DNA of 19,360 nt from CAVSZB01 sp964420395 (GTDB lineage: Bacteria; Krumholzibacteriota; Krumholzibacteriia; LZORAL124-64-63), in NCBI GenBank assembly GCA_964420395.1, contig CAYQTJ010000044.1, positions 1-19,360 of the forward strand, read 5' to 3'. Made by a program: the position numbers and the translations under genes. A model generated the notes under the pieces. The model made no database searches, was not told the origin of the DNA, and saw only the letters and a list, made by a program, of their open reading frames with translations. Position 1 is the stretch's first letter. Each line of letters opens with the position of its first letter. This document shows, piece by piece, positions 1-8,600 of the stretch.

Positions 1-258
1 GCCGCCGCCATCCCCCGCCGGCGTCCGCGCCGCCCCCGGCGCCAGCTGCCGCGCCGCCTGTCCGAGCGCCGCGCGCCGCTCCGCCAGCCGCGCGCGGGAC
101 TCCTCGAGACCGGCCGCGAGCGCCCCCTCGATCCGCGGCTCGAGCGCCGGCCCGAAACCGCGCGCGATCAGGCCGCGCACCACGAGCGACAGCGGCACCG
201 CCGGCAACAGCGCCACGATCAGCAGCGTCACCGCGAGCCGGGTCCTAATGCGGCGCAT
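1..258 (-). CDS. Membrane protein N-terminus, probable NtrY-like sensor histidine kinase (partial)
   Basis: The first 86 codons are visible and the rest lies beyond the left edge. The start ATG at 256-258 has a strong Shine-Dalgarno (GGAGGAG, 266-272) seven bases away. The N-terminus MRRIRTRLAVTLL is basic and then hydrophobic (about residues 8-28, one membrane helix). It is followed by an Ala/Glu/Arg-rich stretch rich in helix formers (about residues 38-75), as in the periplasmic sensor part of HAMP-type histidine kinases. The gene overlaps the preceding DUF4390-like gene by 14 bases, so translation is probably coupled. From what I know of gene order, DUF4390 genes in betaproteobacteria often sit directly before ntrY/ntrX, which supports the kinase reading. 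No kinase domain is visible in the window, so the function is an inference. Another single-pass envelope protein is possible. Confidence 0.5.
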   Translation of the reverse strand, partial: MRRIRTRLAVTLLIVALLPAVPLSLVVRGLIARGFGPALEPRIEGALAAGLEESRARLAERRAALGQAARQLAPGAARTPAGDGGG

Positions 259-958
259 CGGGCAACTCCTCCGGCGTGAACCAGCCCGAGAAACCTTCGG
301 CCGCCGGCGCGGGCCGGTCGCCGCGGCGGTAGAAGAGGCGGATGAGCCGCCCCAGGCTGACCGAGACCTCCTGGCCGCCGCCGCCGCGGCCGTCGTCGGG
401 AGTCGCCGCCCCGATCACCTCGCCCACCCGCGCCAGCTCGCTCGGGGCCACCGGGTGCAGCGCGATGCCGGCGCGCACCCGCAGCCGTCCGTCGGGGGCG
501 AGCGCCGGCAACGGCGCGACCGGCAGCGCGCGCAGGTCGGCCAGGAACGCCTCCAGCGCGGCGAGATCGGGGAAGCGTCGCCGCTCGCCGTCCGTCTCCA
601 CGGCGAAGACCTCCTCCCAGAGGTCGAAGGCGAGCCGCAGCGTGAGTCGTCTGTCGCCGACGACCCGCTCGCGCGCGTCGAGCAGTTCCAGATCGACGTC
701 GATGGCCGACACGAGGCCGCTGCGCATCGAACTGACGAGCCGCTCCCCCGGCAGCCCGGCGGTGGCCAGCCGGCAGACGAGCAGGCCGCGGTCGCGCCCC
801 GGCTCGACGGCGACGACGCGGGGCGGACCGGCCGCCACCACCTCGGCGGCGGACGCCGCGCCGGCGCCCCGGACCACGGCCGCCGCCACCATCGCGATCA
901 CCAGCGGGGCCGGCGCCACGCGCGCCACCCGCGACCGGCTGCCGCGCCCCGCCCTCAA
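245..958 (-). CDS. Secreted DUF4390-like protein
   Basis: Small exported protein of about 237 residues between an Omp85 gene and a putative sensor kinase. The chosen start is TTG at 956-958, which overlaps the stop of the upstream gene (TTGA) and has GGGTGG five bases before it. It gives a convincing signal peptide: MRAGRGSRSRVARV, then a hydrophobic core, then AASAAE. Other in-frame starts are GTG at 926-928 and ATG at 890-892. The mature part contains a serine/glycine turn before a beta-rich segment (RSGLVSAIDVDLELLD), LRLAFDLWEEVFAVE, a region of alternating Leu/Ala/Pro, and the C-terminal tail EGFSGWFTPEELP. This resembles DUF4390, whose biochemical role I do not know to be established. 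The tail overlaps the next gene by 14 bases. The family match is from memory of its pattern (W-E-x-F, GWF near the end) and is moderate. The extent of the gene is firmer than its name. Confidence 0.6.
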   Translation of the reverse strand: MRAGRGSRSRVARVAPAPLVIAMVAAAVVRGAGAASAAEVVAAGPPRVVAVEPGRDRGLLVCRLATAGLPGERLVSSMRSGLVSAIDVDLELLDARERVVGDRRLTLRLAFDLWEEVFAVETDGERRRFPDLAALEAFLADLRALPVAPLPALAPDGRLRVRAGIALHPVAPSELARVGEVIGAATPDDGRGGGGQEVSVSLGRLIRLFYRRGDRPAPAAEGFSGWFTPEELPDAPH

Positions 959-2364
959 AACGCCCACCCGATCGACGCGTGGGCGCGGACCGCCTCGTCC
1001 GCCGGCGAGTGCGACAGCGGCGTCGCGAGGTCGAGCCCGAGCCACCCGAGCCAGCCGACCCGCAGTCGCAGTCCCCAGCCGGCGCCGACGGCCAGGTCGC
1101 GCAGCCGGGGATCGGAATCCCGGCCGCTGTCGCCGGCGTCGAGGAACAGCAGGCCGGCCAGCCGCGGCCGGGCCGGATCGCCCAGCAGCGGCGCGCGCCA
1201 CTCCAGGCTGCCGCTCCAGAGCCAGGTGTCGCCGGCCGAATCGCTGAGCGACTGGCCGGGAAAGCCGCGCACCGTGTAGAGGCCGCCGAGGTAGAGCCGG
1301 TCGTAGAACGGCGCGCCGGCGCCGACGGCGCTGCCGCGCAGCCGCGCCGCGAACGCCCCGCCGAGCGCCGCGCGGTAGAGCCGCAGGTCGAGGTCGGCCG
1401 CGCCGAAGCCGTCGTCGCCATCGAGGCAGCCCTCCAGCCGCAGCCGCCCCCACGCGCCGCCGGCCGGCGACCCCGCCACCTGCCGCGCCCGGCGCGAGTC
1501 GAGCCGCAGGTCGGCGCTCAGCGCGCTGCGCTCGCGCCGCCCGACCCCCGCCGCGACCCCGGCCGGCAGCCGCGCGAACGGCAGGTCGTCGCCCCGCGAC
1601 ACGCCACGCGCGTCGTCGTCGGCGTGCACCTCGGCCGTGGAGTCGGCCTCCACCGTTTCGAGCCGCAGCCCGAGCGAGGCGCTGAACAGGCGCGACAGCC
1701 GGCGCCCGGCCCGCACCGCGAAGCGCGTCCGCTCGACGCGGTGGTCGTACTCGACGCCGTCCGCGAAGTAGAGCCGCTGCGTGGCGAGCAGCGCCGCCTC
1801 GGCCCCCCAGAACGTGCGGCCGTCGCCGACGCGCGGCTCGTCGAAGGCCAGGACCACCCCCGCGGTCCGGTAGCCGAAGCGCACCTGGAGATCGAGCCGC
1901 TCGCCCCGTCCGAGCCGGTTGTCGAGCGACAGCTCCGCCGGGATGAGGTACCAGCCGTCGAGATCGGTATTGCCGGTGCCGAGCCGCACCCCGATCGGCC
2001 GCTCCGTCACTTCGAGCACCAGCACCACGCGCCCGCGCTCCCCGCCGGGCCGCGTGTGGAAGTCGACCGTGTCGAACAGCCCGCTCCCCCGCAATTCCTC
2101 CACCGCGGCCACGAGCCGGTCCTGACCGACGCGCTCCCCCGGACGCAACGGCAGGTAGAGCCGGACCGTCGCCTCGGGCGTGCGCACGTTCCCCGTGACC
2201 TCGACCGCCTCGAGCAACAGCTCGCGCGCAGCGCCGGCCGGGACCTCCGCCTCCCGCGTCGCGGGCGCCGCCGGCATCGCGTCCGGGGCCAGCCCGAGCC
2301 AGACCGTCGCCAGCACGACCGCGACCGTCCCGCGCCCCGGCCATCGCCGTCCGTCCGATTTCAC
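955..2364 (-). CDS. Single-POTRA Omp85/BamA-like outer-membrane beta-barrel protein
   Basis: A 469-residue Omp85-superfamily protein, expected to insert in the outer membrane and to help assemble or translocate other envelope proteins. The GTG start at 2362-2364 is preferred. It has AAGGAG eight bases upstream and starts a clear signal peptide (VKSDGRRWPGRGTVAVVLAT, cleavage near APA at about residue 35). An upstream ATG at 2463 would bury that signal 33 residues inside. Residues about 50-122 form one POTRA-like module (VEVTGNVRTPEATVRLYL, then ELRGSGLFDTVDF). The remainder alternates polar and hydrophobic residues as a barrel does. The Omp85 signature VRGF is at 365-368, in the sequence LGGLYTVRGFPGQ. 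The protein ends in WAF, with a C-terminal Phe typical of barrels. BamA itself has five POTRAs and about 800 residues, so this is a short paralogue (compare TamA- or FhaC-like), not the essential BamA. It is the first gene of the operon. Confidence 0.85.
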   Translation of the reverse strand: MKSDGRRWPGRGTVAVVLATVWLGLAPDAMPAAPATREAEVPAGAARELLLEAVEVTGNVRTPEATVRLYLPLRPGERVGQDRLVAAVEELRGSGLFDTVDFHTRPGGERGRVVLVLEVTERPIGVRLGTGNTDLDGWYLIPAELSLDNRLGRGERLDLQVRFGYRTAGVVLAFDEPRVGDGRTFWGAEAALLATQRLYFADGVEYDHRVERTRFAVRAGRRLSRLFSASLGLRLETVEADSTAEVHADDDARGVSRGDDLPFARLPAGVAAGVGRRERSALSADLRLDSRRARQVAGSPAGGAWGRLRLEGCLDGDDGFGAADLDLRLYRAALGGAFAARLRGSAVGAGAPFYDRLYLGGLYTVRGFPGQSLSDSAGDTWLWSGSLEWRAPLLGDPARPRLAGLLFLDAGDSGRDSDPRLRDLAVGAGWGLRLRVGWLGWLGLDLATPLSHSPADEAVRAHASIGWAF

Positions 2365-2479
2365 CTGCGCTCCTTCCGCCTTGCCGGCGGCCGGATCTGC
2401 AACGCGCGTGCCCGGCAACGGGGGGATCCCAGAGAGGCCGAGATCGCGTGAAGACATTGCCATTCAATGCCTTGGGCCT

Positions 2480-2493
2480 GCGGAGGCCTCCGC
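2480..2493. repeat. Perfect 14-bp palindrome in the Omp85 operon leader
   Basis: GCGGAGGCCTCCGC reads the same on both strands. It lies about 15-30 bases downstream of the predicted transcription start of the Omp85 operon, so it could be an operator or form a leader hairpin. In a GC-rich genome a chance palindrome of this length is not rare. Confidence 0.3.
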
Positions 2494-2514
2494 CGCCCCG
2501 GCCCGCCCTGTTCG

Positions 2515-2543
2515 ATTCTCCCGCACAGTGTGAAAAATCGCAA
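2515..2543 (-). promoter_or_regulatory. Candidate sigma-70 promoter for the Omp85 operon
   Basis: On the minus strand, TTGCGA (2538-2543) is followed by a 17-base spacer with a TTTTT start and then GAGAAT (2515-2520). Each box matches four of six consensus bases and the spacing is ideal. Transcription would start near 2508, leaving a leader of about 145 bases before the GTG start at 2364. It was found by eye in a locally AT-richer patch and is unproven. Confidence 0.35.
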
Positions 2544-2670
2544 CAGCGGGCTGCCGGCGTGGCATCCCGGGTCGGGCCCGGACGCCCGGGCGTTGCTTTG
2601 ATCTCTGGAGAGGATTGACCTAAATCGACCGGCCGATCGCCCGATAATGACGATCAATCCGGAGGTGCCC

Positions 2671-3123
2671 ATGCCTGAAGCCATCCGAGTGGTCGCGCGC
2701 TTCGCCAACGGCAAGCTGCTCAAAGGGACGACCCAGGACTTCCTGCCGAACCGCCCGAGCTTCCACCTCATCCCGGTCGACGGCGGCCCGTCGCTGGAGG
2801 TGCGGACCGACCAGCTCAAGGCGCTGTTCTTCGTCAAGGACCTCCGGGGCGACCCCGACCGCGTCACCCTCCGTGGCTTCCTCGACGCCGCCGCCACGAC
2901 CGTGCAGGGCCGGAAGATCGCCGTCCGCTTCAGCGACGAGGAGTTCCTCTGCGGCCACACCCTCTCCTACCAGCCCGGCCGCCCCGGTTTCTTCATGTCG
3001 CCGGTCGACGAAGCGAGCAACAACATCCGGATCTACGTCGTCGTCGCCGCCACCGCGGAGATCAAGGCCGGCCTCGCCGCGGAGGCCCTCGCGGCGGAGA
3101 TGCTGGGCGGCGTCAAGCGATAG
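2671..3123 (+). CDS. Two-module DUF6982-like protein
   Basis: A 150-residue cytoplasmic protein with no signal or membrane helix. The ATG at 2671 is preferred over the in-frame ATG at 2647 because GGAGGTG sits at 2661-2667, just before it. The protein is an internal duplication. Residues 6-57 (VVARFANGKLLKG, then NRPSFHLIPVD and FFVKDL) match residues 83-127 (IAVRFSDEEFLCG, then GRPGFFMSPVD and IYVV). Each half looks like a small all-beta unit of the kind seen in PilZ- or Sm-like barrels. The first half strongly recalls DUF6982, in which a VRF.DG..LKG start and an LKA.FFVKD end are typical. No function is known to me for that family. It stands alone, divergent from the Omp85 operon and convergent with the next gene. 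The gene is firm and the family name is from memory. Confidence 0.75.
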   Translation: MPEAIRVVARFANGKLLKGTTQDFLPNRPSFHLIPVDGGPSLEVRTDQLKALFFVKDLRGDPDRVTLRGFLDAAATTVQGRKIAVRFSDEEFLCGHTLSYQPGRPGFFMSPVDEASNNIRIYVVVAATAEIKAGLAAEALAAEMLGGVKR

Positions 3124-3153
3124 CGCCCCGCGCCCGACCGCCTGATCGACCCC

Positions 3154-4086
3154 TCAGTCGGGGATCCCCTCCGCCCCGGCGAGCCAGTGCACCACGTTCA
3201 GCAGCAGGCGATGGTTCTGCTCCGCCCCGGGCGCGTTCATGCCGATCGGCAGGCGTTGCGGGCCGGCCAGCTGCGCGCTGAACATCGCCGCCTCGCCGAA
3301 GACCGCGACCCGTCCCGCGCCGACCTTCAGGATCGCCCCCTGGCACCACCCTGCGATCGGCACGCTCGGCGCGTCGGGCGTAACCCCGGGGGCCCGCGTC
3401 GTCTCCAGCGACACCGACTCCGCACCGAACACGAGCACCGGGATCGCCGCCTGCGGCGGTCGGAACGCCGAACCGGTGAAGGAGGCCACCCTGGTCACCT
3501 TCTCGTCGTCCGTCCGGCCCCGGGTGACGGCGCTCTCCACGAGTCCGGCGCCGGGCGTGAACGTGTCCGCCAGGCCCGGCTCCCGCTGCCCGACCCGCGC
3601 GTAGCCGTTGCTGAACTCCACCCCGAAGGCCCTCGCCAGTTCGCCGGCCGCGCCGGGAAACGGCATGTGGTCCGCGATGAGGAACAGCGCCCCACCCGCC
3701 TCGACCCAGCCGCGGACCGCGGCGATCTCCGCGGGCGTGAAGGCCGACGGCGTGGGGAGCGACCAGTCCTCGGCGTTGCGCTCGTGCAGCGGGTTGGCGA
3801 TCACGAGGACGTCCACCGCCCGCAGCGAGTCCGCGGAGAACGGCTGCGCGAAGCCGCCCACGCGGCAGCCGTCGCGTCGCAGGAGCGCGGCGAACGGCCC
3901 GTAGCGCCCGTCCGCGGTGTGGAAGTTGTGGTGCGCCTCGTCGATCGCGACACGGGGCCCCCTCCCCACCTCCCAGGCCGGCCGGGCCAGCGGCGGGCTG
4001 TACGCCAGGTCGGGCTCCTGCTGGGCAGGGCTGCGGCCCGCGGCCGTCAGCAGGAGGAGGCAGAGGAGGAGGAGCCGGCAACGCAT
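3154..4086 (-). CDS. Secreted DUF4350/GATase-like protein
   Basis: A 310-residue exported protein. The ATG at 4084-4086 has GGGAG upstream and begins a signal peptide (MRCRLLLLCLLLLTAAG, likely cleaved near SPAQ at about residue 21). The mature part begins with a strand and a histidine-rich loop, RVAIDEAHHNFHT (residues 45-57). It then has DVLVIANPLH (92-101), FTPAEIAAVRGWVEAGGALF (116-135) and LIADHMPFPG (136-145). This order of strands and the open-by-AAVRGWVEAGG helix is what DUF4350 and ThuA-like class-I glutamine-amidotransferase folds show. The nucleophile Cys of true amidotransferases is not evident, so it is probably a binding or scaffold domain. Late in the protein, GAGRVAVFGEAAMFSAQ and the conserved LLLNVVHWLAG end also fit this family. 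It is divergent from ychF and ends 30 bases from the convergent DUF6982-like gene. The substrate is unknown. Confidence 0.7.
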   Translation of the reverse strand: MRCRLLLLCLLLLTAAGRSPAQQEPDLAYSPPLARPAWEVGRGPRVAIDEAHHNFHTADGRYGPFAALLRRDGCRVGGFAQPFSADSLRAVDVLVIANPLHERNAEDWSLPTPSAFTPAEIAAVRGWVEAGGALFLIADHMPFPGAAGELARAFGVEFSNGYARVGQREPGLADTFTPGAGLVESAVTRGRTDDEKVTRVASFTGSAFRPPQAAIPVLVFGAESVSLETTRAPGVTPDAPSVPIAGWCQGAILKVGAGRVAVFGEAAMFSAQLAGPQRLPIGMNAPGAEQNHRLLLNVVHWLAGAEGIPD

Positions 4087-4341
4087 GTGGCATCTCCCTG
4101 TTCGCGTCACGACCGCCGGGAAGGGGGCGCGACCCTGCGGCCGCAGGCGGAAGATACGGCACCGGGCCGGCGGCGTAAACGGGCCGCCGGATCTCCGGCG
4201 CCTGCGGCCTGGCCGTTCCTCGCGCGCGGGGCGGCCGCGGCGCGGCGGAAGCACTCCTCTGGCCCGGGAGCGCCCGGCCTGATAGGATCGCGGCGGCGCG
4301 CGGCGCGCGCCGCCGCCGCCACGGGAAGGGGGCGATCCGCC

Positions 4342-5433
4342 ATGCTCCGCGTCGGCATCGTCGGCCTGCCGAACGCCGGCAAGTCCACCCTCTTCAACGC
4401 GCTCACCCGCAGCCACCAGGCGGCGGTGGCGAGCTATCCCTTCTGCACCATCGACCCCAACGTCGGGGTGATCGAGGTGCCGGACGAGCGCCTGGCTCCG
4501 CTGGCGGCGTTCTACCACAGCCGCGAGGCGATCCCGGCCGCCGTGGAGTTCTTCGACATCGCGGGCCTGGTGCGCGGGGCCAGCCGGGGCGAGGGGCTGG
4601 GCAACCAGTTCCTGGCCCACATCCGGCAGACGGACGCCCTGGTGGAGGTGGTGCGCGCGTTCGCCGATCCGAACGTGGCGCACGTCGAGGCGCGGCTCGA
4701 CCCGCCGCGCGACGCCGAGACGGTCCGCACCGAACTGCTGCTGGCCGACATCGGCACCGTGGATCGCCGCCGCGAGGCGACCAGGCGCCGGGTCAAGGTC
4801 GGCGACAAGTCGGCGCAGCACGAATTGGCGTTCCTGGACCGGCTCGCGGCGGCGCTCGACGGCGGCACGCCGGCGCGCGCGCTCCCGCTGCACGACGACG
4901 AGCGGGCCGTGATGGCCGAGCTGTTCCTGCTGACCGCCAAGCCGGTCCTCTACGCCGTGAACGTGGGCGAGGGGGACCTCGCCGGCGCCGACCCGGCGGC
5001 CCCGCTGCGCGCGCAGGCCGCCCGCGAGGGGGCCGGGATCGTGGCGCTGTGCGCCGATCTCGAGGCCCAGCTCGTCGATCTCGCGCCGGAGGAGGCCGCC
5101 GAGTACCTGGCGGGCGTCGGCCTGGCCGCCCGCGGCACCGACGAGCTGATCCGCGCCGCGCACCGCCTGCTGCGCCTGATCACGTTCTTCACGTGCAACG
5201 AGAAGGAGGCGCGCGCGCGGTCCCTGCGCGAGGGCAGCACCGCCGTCGAGGCCGCCGGCTCCGTGCACACCGACTTCGCGAAGGGTTTCATCGCGGCCGA
5301 GGTGATCGGTTGCGCGGAGCTGCTCGCCCAGGGCAGCCTCCACCACGCGCGCGAGCGCGGCCTGCTCAAGCTGCAGGGCCGCGAGTACCTCGTGCGCGAG
5401 GGGGACGTGGTGCAGTTCCGGTTCCACGCCTGA
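4342..5433 (+). CDS. ychF: Ribosome-associated GTPase/ATPase YchF (OLA1 family)
   Basis: A 363-residue Obg-family P-loop NTPase, the usual length for YchF. The ATG at 4342 is preceded by AAGGGGG nine bases away. The P-loop GLPNAGKST is at residues 8-16, the switch-II DxxG motif (DIAG) at 72-75, and the family-specific base-recognition motif NVGE at 207-210, in place of the NKxD of ordinary GTPases. This is why YchF/OLA1 proteins favour ATP. The RAFADPNVAHVE segment (105-116) includes the His at the position of the hydrophobic-substituted catalytic residue. A TGS domain closes the protein (about 278-361), with TFFTCNEKEARA and the near-invariant HTDFAKGFI (309-317). Known YchF proteins bind ribosomes and act in translation and stress responses. 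The gene is monocistronic as far as can be seen. Confidence 0.97.
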   Translation: MLRVGIVGLPNAGKSTLFNALTRSHQAAVASYPFCTIDPNVGVIEVPDERLAPLAAFYHSREAIPAAVEFFDIAGLVRGASRGEGLGNQFLAHIRQTDALVEVVRAFADPNVAHVEARLDPPRDAETVRTELLLADIGTVDRRREATRRRVKVGDKSAQHELAFLDRLAAALDGGTPARALPLHDDERAVMAELFLLTAKPVLYAVNVGEGDLAGADPAAPLRAQAAREGAGIVALCADLEAQLVDLAPEEAAEYLAGVGLAARGTDELIRAAHRLLRLITFFTCNEKEARARSLREGSTAVEAAGSVHTDFAKGFIAAEVIGCAELLAQGSLHHARERGLLKLQGREYLVREGDVVQFRFHA

Positions 5434-5506
5434 CCGGCCCCCCCGTGCGACCGGCCCGGCCGCCGGCGCGGCTCCGGCCGGCGCCGCCCCGTCCGCGGCG
5501 CCGGGG

Positions 5507-5535
5507 TTGCGCGCGCCACGGCGCGGTGGCACAAT
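5507..5535 (+). promoter_or_regulatory. Candidate promoter for the Tricorn-type protease gene
   Basis: TTGCGC (5507-5512), a 17-base spacer, then CACAAT (5530-5535). The boxes match three and four of six consensus bases, with ideal spacing. Transcription would begin near 5542, about 62 bases before the start codon. The -10 lies inside the perfect palindrome at 5528-5541, so an operator here would block it. Confidence 0.35.
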
Positions 5536-5541
5536 TGTGCC
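5528..5541. repeat. Perfect 14-bp palindrome, possible operator
   Basis: GGCACAATTGTGCC is a perfect palindrome with an AT core in a very GC-rich background. With a GGT bulge it is extended by GGCGC on the left and GCGCC on the right. It coincides with the candidate -10 of the protease gene. No gene for a cognate repressor can be assigned from the window. Confidence 0.5.
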
Positions 5542-5603
5542 GCGCCACGCGCCCTCCCCCGGCGGCGTCCGCGGCCGGTTTTCCGCCCCCAAGGAGTCCT
5601 GCC

Positions 5604-8600
5604 ATGAGATTCGTCCCTGTCCTGTTGCTGCTGTCCGCCCTGATCCCCGGTTCGCCGCTCGCCGCCGGCGAGGCGCGCCTCCTGCGCCAGCCCGACGTGA
5701 GCGCGACGCAGGTCGTCTTCGTCCACGCCGACGACGTCTGGATCGTCGCGCGCGACGGCGGGGAGGCGCGCCGGCTGACCACGTTCCCCGGCGCCGAGAC
5801 CGATCCACGCTTCTCGCCGGACGGCCGGCTGGTCGCCTTCACCGGCGAGTACGACGGCAACGCCGACGTCTACGTCGTCGGCGTCGAGGGGGGCGAGCCG
5901 CGGCGGCTGACGTGGCATCCCGGAATCGACGTCGTGTGCGGCTGGACCGTGGATGGCAGCCGCGTCCTGTTCGCCTCGGGCCGCGACGGCGCGCCGCGGC
6001 CGCAGCCGAAGCTGTGGACGGTCGCGCTCGCGGGGGGCGGCCTGCCGGAGCCGCTGCAGATCCCGCGGGCCTCCGAGGGGTCCTACGCGCCCGACGGCGG
6101 CCGGGTCGCCTACCGGGAGGTCTCCCCCTGGGAGTCGGAATGGCGCAACTACCGCGGCGGGCAGGCCCAGCCGATCCGCATCGTCGACCTCGCGACGCTC
6201 GCCGTGACGAAACTGCCCTGGGAGGGGAGCAACGACGTGTCGCCCGCCTGGCTCGGCGACACCGTCTTCTTCCTGAGCGACCGCGACCTCGCGAACAACG
6301 TCTGGTCGTACGACACCGTCACGCGGGAGCTGCGGCAGCGGACGTACTTCAAGGAGTTCGACTGCAAGCGGCTCGCGGCGGGCGCCGGCCGTCTCGTGTT
6401 CGAGAACGGCGGCTGGCTGTACGCGCTGGACGCCGCGGGCGGGGAACCGCGCCGCCTGTCGGTGACGCTGCACGGCGACTTCCCGTGGGCGAGACCCCAC
6501 TGGGAGGACGCGTCGAAGCTGATCGCCGACTTCGCCCTCTCCCCCGCCGGCAAGCGCGCCCTGTTCGAGGCGCGCGGCGAGATCTTCACGGTGCCCGCCG
6601 AGAAGGGCGACGCGCGCAACCTCTCGGCCGACGCGGGGGCAGCCGACCGCGCCCCCGCCTGGTCGCCCGACGGCCGCTCGGTGTCGTGGTTCTCGGACGC
6701 GGGCGGCGAGTACCAGCTGGTGATCGCCGACCAGTTCGGCGAAGGCAGGCGCGTGATCCCGATCCCCCATCCGACGTTCTTCTACACGCCGCGCTGGTCG
6801 CCCGATTCGCGCTGCCTCGCCTTCGGCGACGCCAACCGCGCGCTGTGGTTCGTGGAGGCCGCCACCGGCAAGCTGACGCGCATTGACGACGAGGGCTTCG
6901 CGCCGCCCGAGCGGTTCATCGCGCCGGCGTGGTCGCCCGACTCCCGCTGGCTCGCCTACAGCCGGCGCCTGCCCAACCAGTTCAACGCGGTCTTCGTCCA
7001 CTCGCTGGACAGCGGCAGGTCGACGCGCGTCACCGACGGCCTCTCGGACGCGCTCCATCCGGTGTGGGACGCCTCCGGCAAGTACCTGGCGTTCCTGGCC
7101 AGCACCGACTACGGCCTGAACGTCGGCTGGCTCGACATGAGCTCCTACAACCGGCCGCTGAACCGCTCGATCTACCTCGCCGTGCTGGCGAAGGACGAGC
7201 CGTCGCCCCTGAAGCCGGAGAGCGACGACGAGGAACCGGCCGCCGACAAGGCGAAGGACGGCAAGGACGGGAAGAAGGGCGCGGCGAAACCGGCCGCGAA
7301 GGCCGGCGCCAAGGACGGCGAGGACGCCGCGGCCGCGGACCCGGTCAAGGTGAAGATCGACTTCGAAGGCCTCGACCAGCGCATCGTCGCCCTGGACGTG
7401 CCGGCGCGGCGCTTCGCCGACCTGACGGCGGGCGAGGCCGGCTTCTTCTTCTACGCGGAGCAGGTGCCCAACCAGGAGGGGCTGACGCTGCACCGCTACG
7501 ACCTGAAGAAGCGTGAGGCGAAGAAGCTGCTCGACGGCGTGACCGGCTTCCGCCTCTCGGCCGACGGCAAGAAGCTCCTCTACGGCCTGCCCGGCGGGAA
7601 GTACTGCCTCGCCGATGCCGCCGGCGAGCCCAAGCCGGGCGACGGCGCGCTGAGCCTCGCGGGGCTCCGCCTTAAGGTGGACCCGGCGGCCGAGTGGAAG
7701 CAGATCTTCCGCGAGGCGTGGCGATTCCAGCGCGACTACTTCTACGTGAAGAACGTCCACGGCCTCGACCTCGACTGGGCCTGGCGGGCCTACTCGCCGT
7801 GGGTGGACAGCGTGCGGCACCGCGCCGATCTCACCTACCTCCTCGACATCCTCGGCGGCGAGACCTGCATCGGCCACTCGTTCACCGGCGGCGGCGACGA
7901 GCCCGAGGTCGAGAAGGTGCCGGTCGGCCTGCTCGGCTGTGACTTCGAGGTGGCCGACGGGCGCTACCGCATCCGCCGGATCTACGCCGGCGAGAACTGG
8001 AATCCGGAGCTGCGCGCGCCGCTGAGCGGCCCCGGCATCGACGCCCGCGTCGGCGACTACCTGCTGGCCGTCAACGGCGTCGAACTGACGTCGGCCGTGA
8101 GCGTGTACAGCCTCTTCGACCGCACCGCCGACCGCCAGACCGTCCTCACGCTCAACGCCAAACCCGGGCTCGAGGGCGCCCGCAAGGTGACCGTGGTGCC
8201 GGTCGCCGGCGAGACCGCGCTGCGCGAGCGCGCCTGGATGGAGGGCAACCGCCGCAAGGTGGACGAGCTGTCGGGCGGCCGGCTGGCCTACGTCTGGGTC
8301 CCGGACACCGGCGAGGGCGGCTACACGAACTTCACCCGCTATTACTTCGCGCAGCAGGACAAGCAGGGCGCCGTCATCGACGAGCGCTTCAACCACGGCG
8401 GCTCGATCGCCGACTACATGGTGGACGTCATGGGACGCCGCCTGCTCGGCTTCTTCAGCAACCCCGTCGGCGCGAGGCAGCCGTACACGGCGCCCAACGC
8501 CGCCATCTGGGGCCCCAAGGTGATGATCATCAACGAGATGGCCGGTTCCGGCGGCGACATGCTGCCGTACATGTTCCGCAAGCTGGGCCTCGGGCCGCTC

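Larger units (their letters stand above)
2365..2670. other. Divergent intergenic region between the Omp85 operon and the DUF6982-like gene
   Basis: About 306 bases without a convincing gene, separating divergently transcribed units. It holds the leader and candidate promoter of the leftward operon and the upstream region of the rightward gene. On the plus strand I see TTGACC (2615-2620) and GATAAT (2643-2648), but the 22-base gap between them is too long for a standard promoter. The reading frame of the Omp85 gene stays open up to 2463, which leaves a longer N-terminus formally possible. Confidence 0.5.

Noticed and set aside
979..2451. 490-codon open frame on the plus strand opposite the Omp85 gene
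   Set aside because: It is antisense to a gene with clear Omp85 motifs and is rich in Arg, Pro and Ala, as expected from random GC-rich DNA. It has no recognisable domain.
2615..2648. Possible promoter TTGACC / GATAAT before the DUF6982-like gene
   Set aside because: The boxes are 22 bases apart, too far for a normal sigma-70 promoter. No better pairing was found.
3124..3153. Weak hairpin (CCCGAC/GTCGGG) between convergent genes
   Set aside because: It has only six base pairs with an 18-base loop and no T-run, and its right arm enters the coding end of the leftward gene. This is too weak to call a terminator.
5527..5541. Possible sigma-54 promoter (TGGCAC with a downstream GC)
   Set aside because: The GG-to-GC distance is not the required ten bases and the -12 element is not TTGC. 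The palindrome explains the TGGCAC better.
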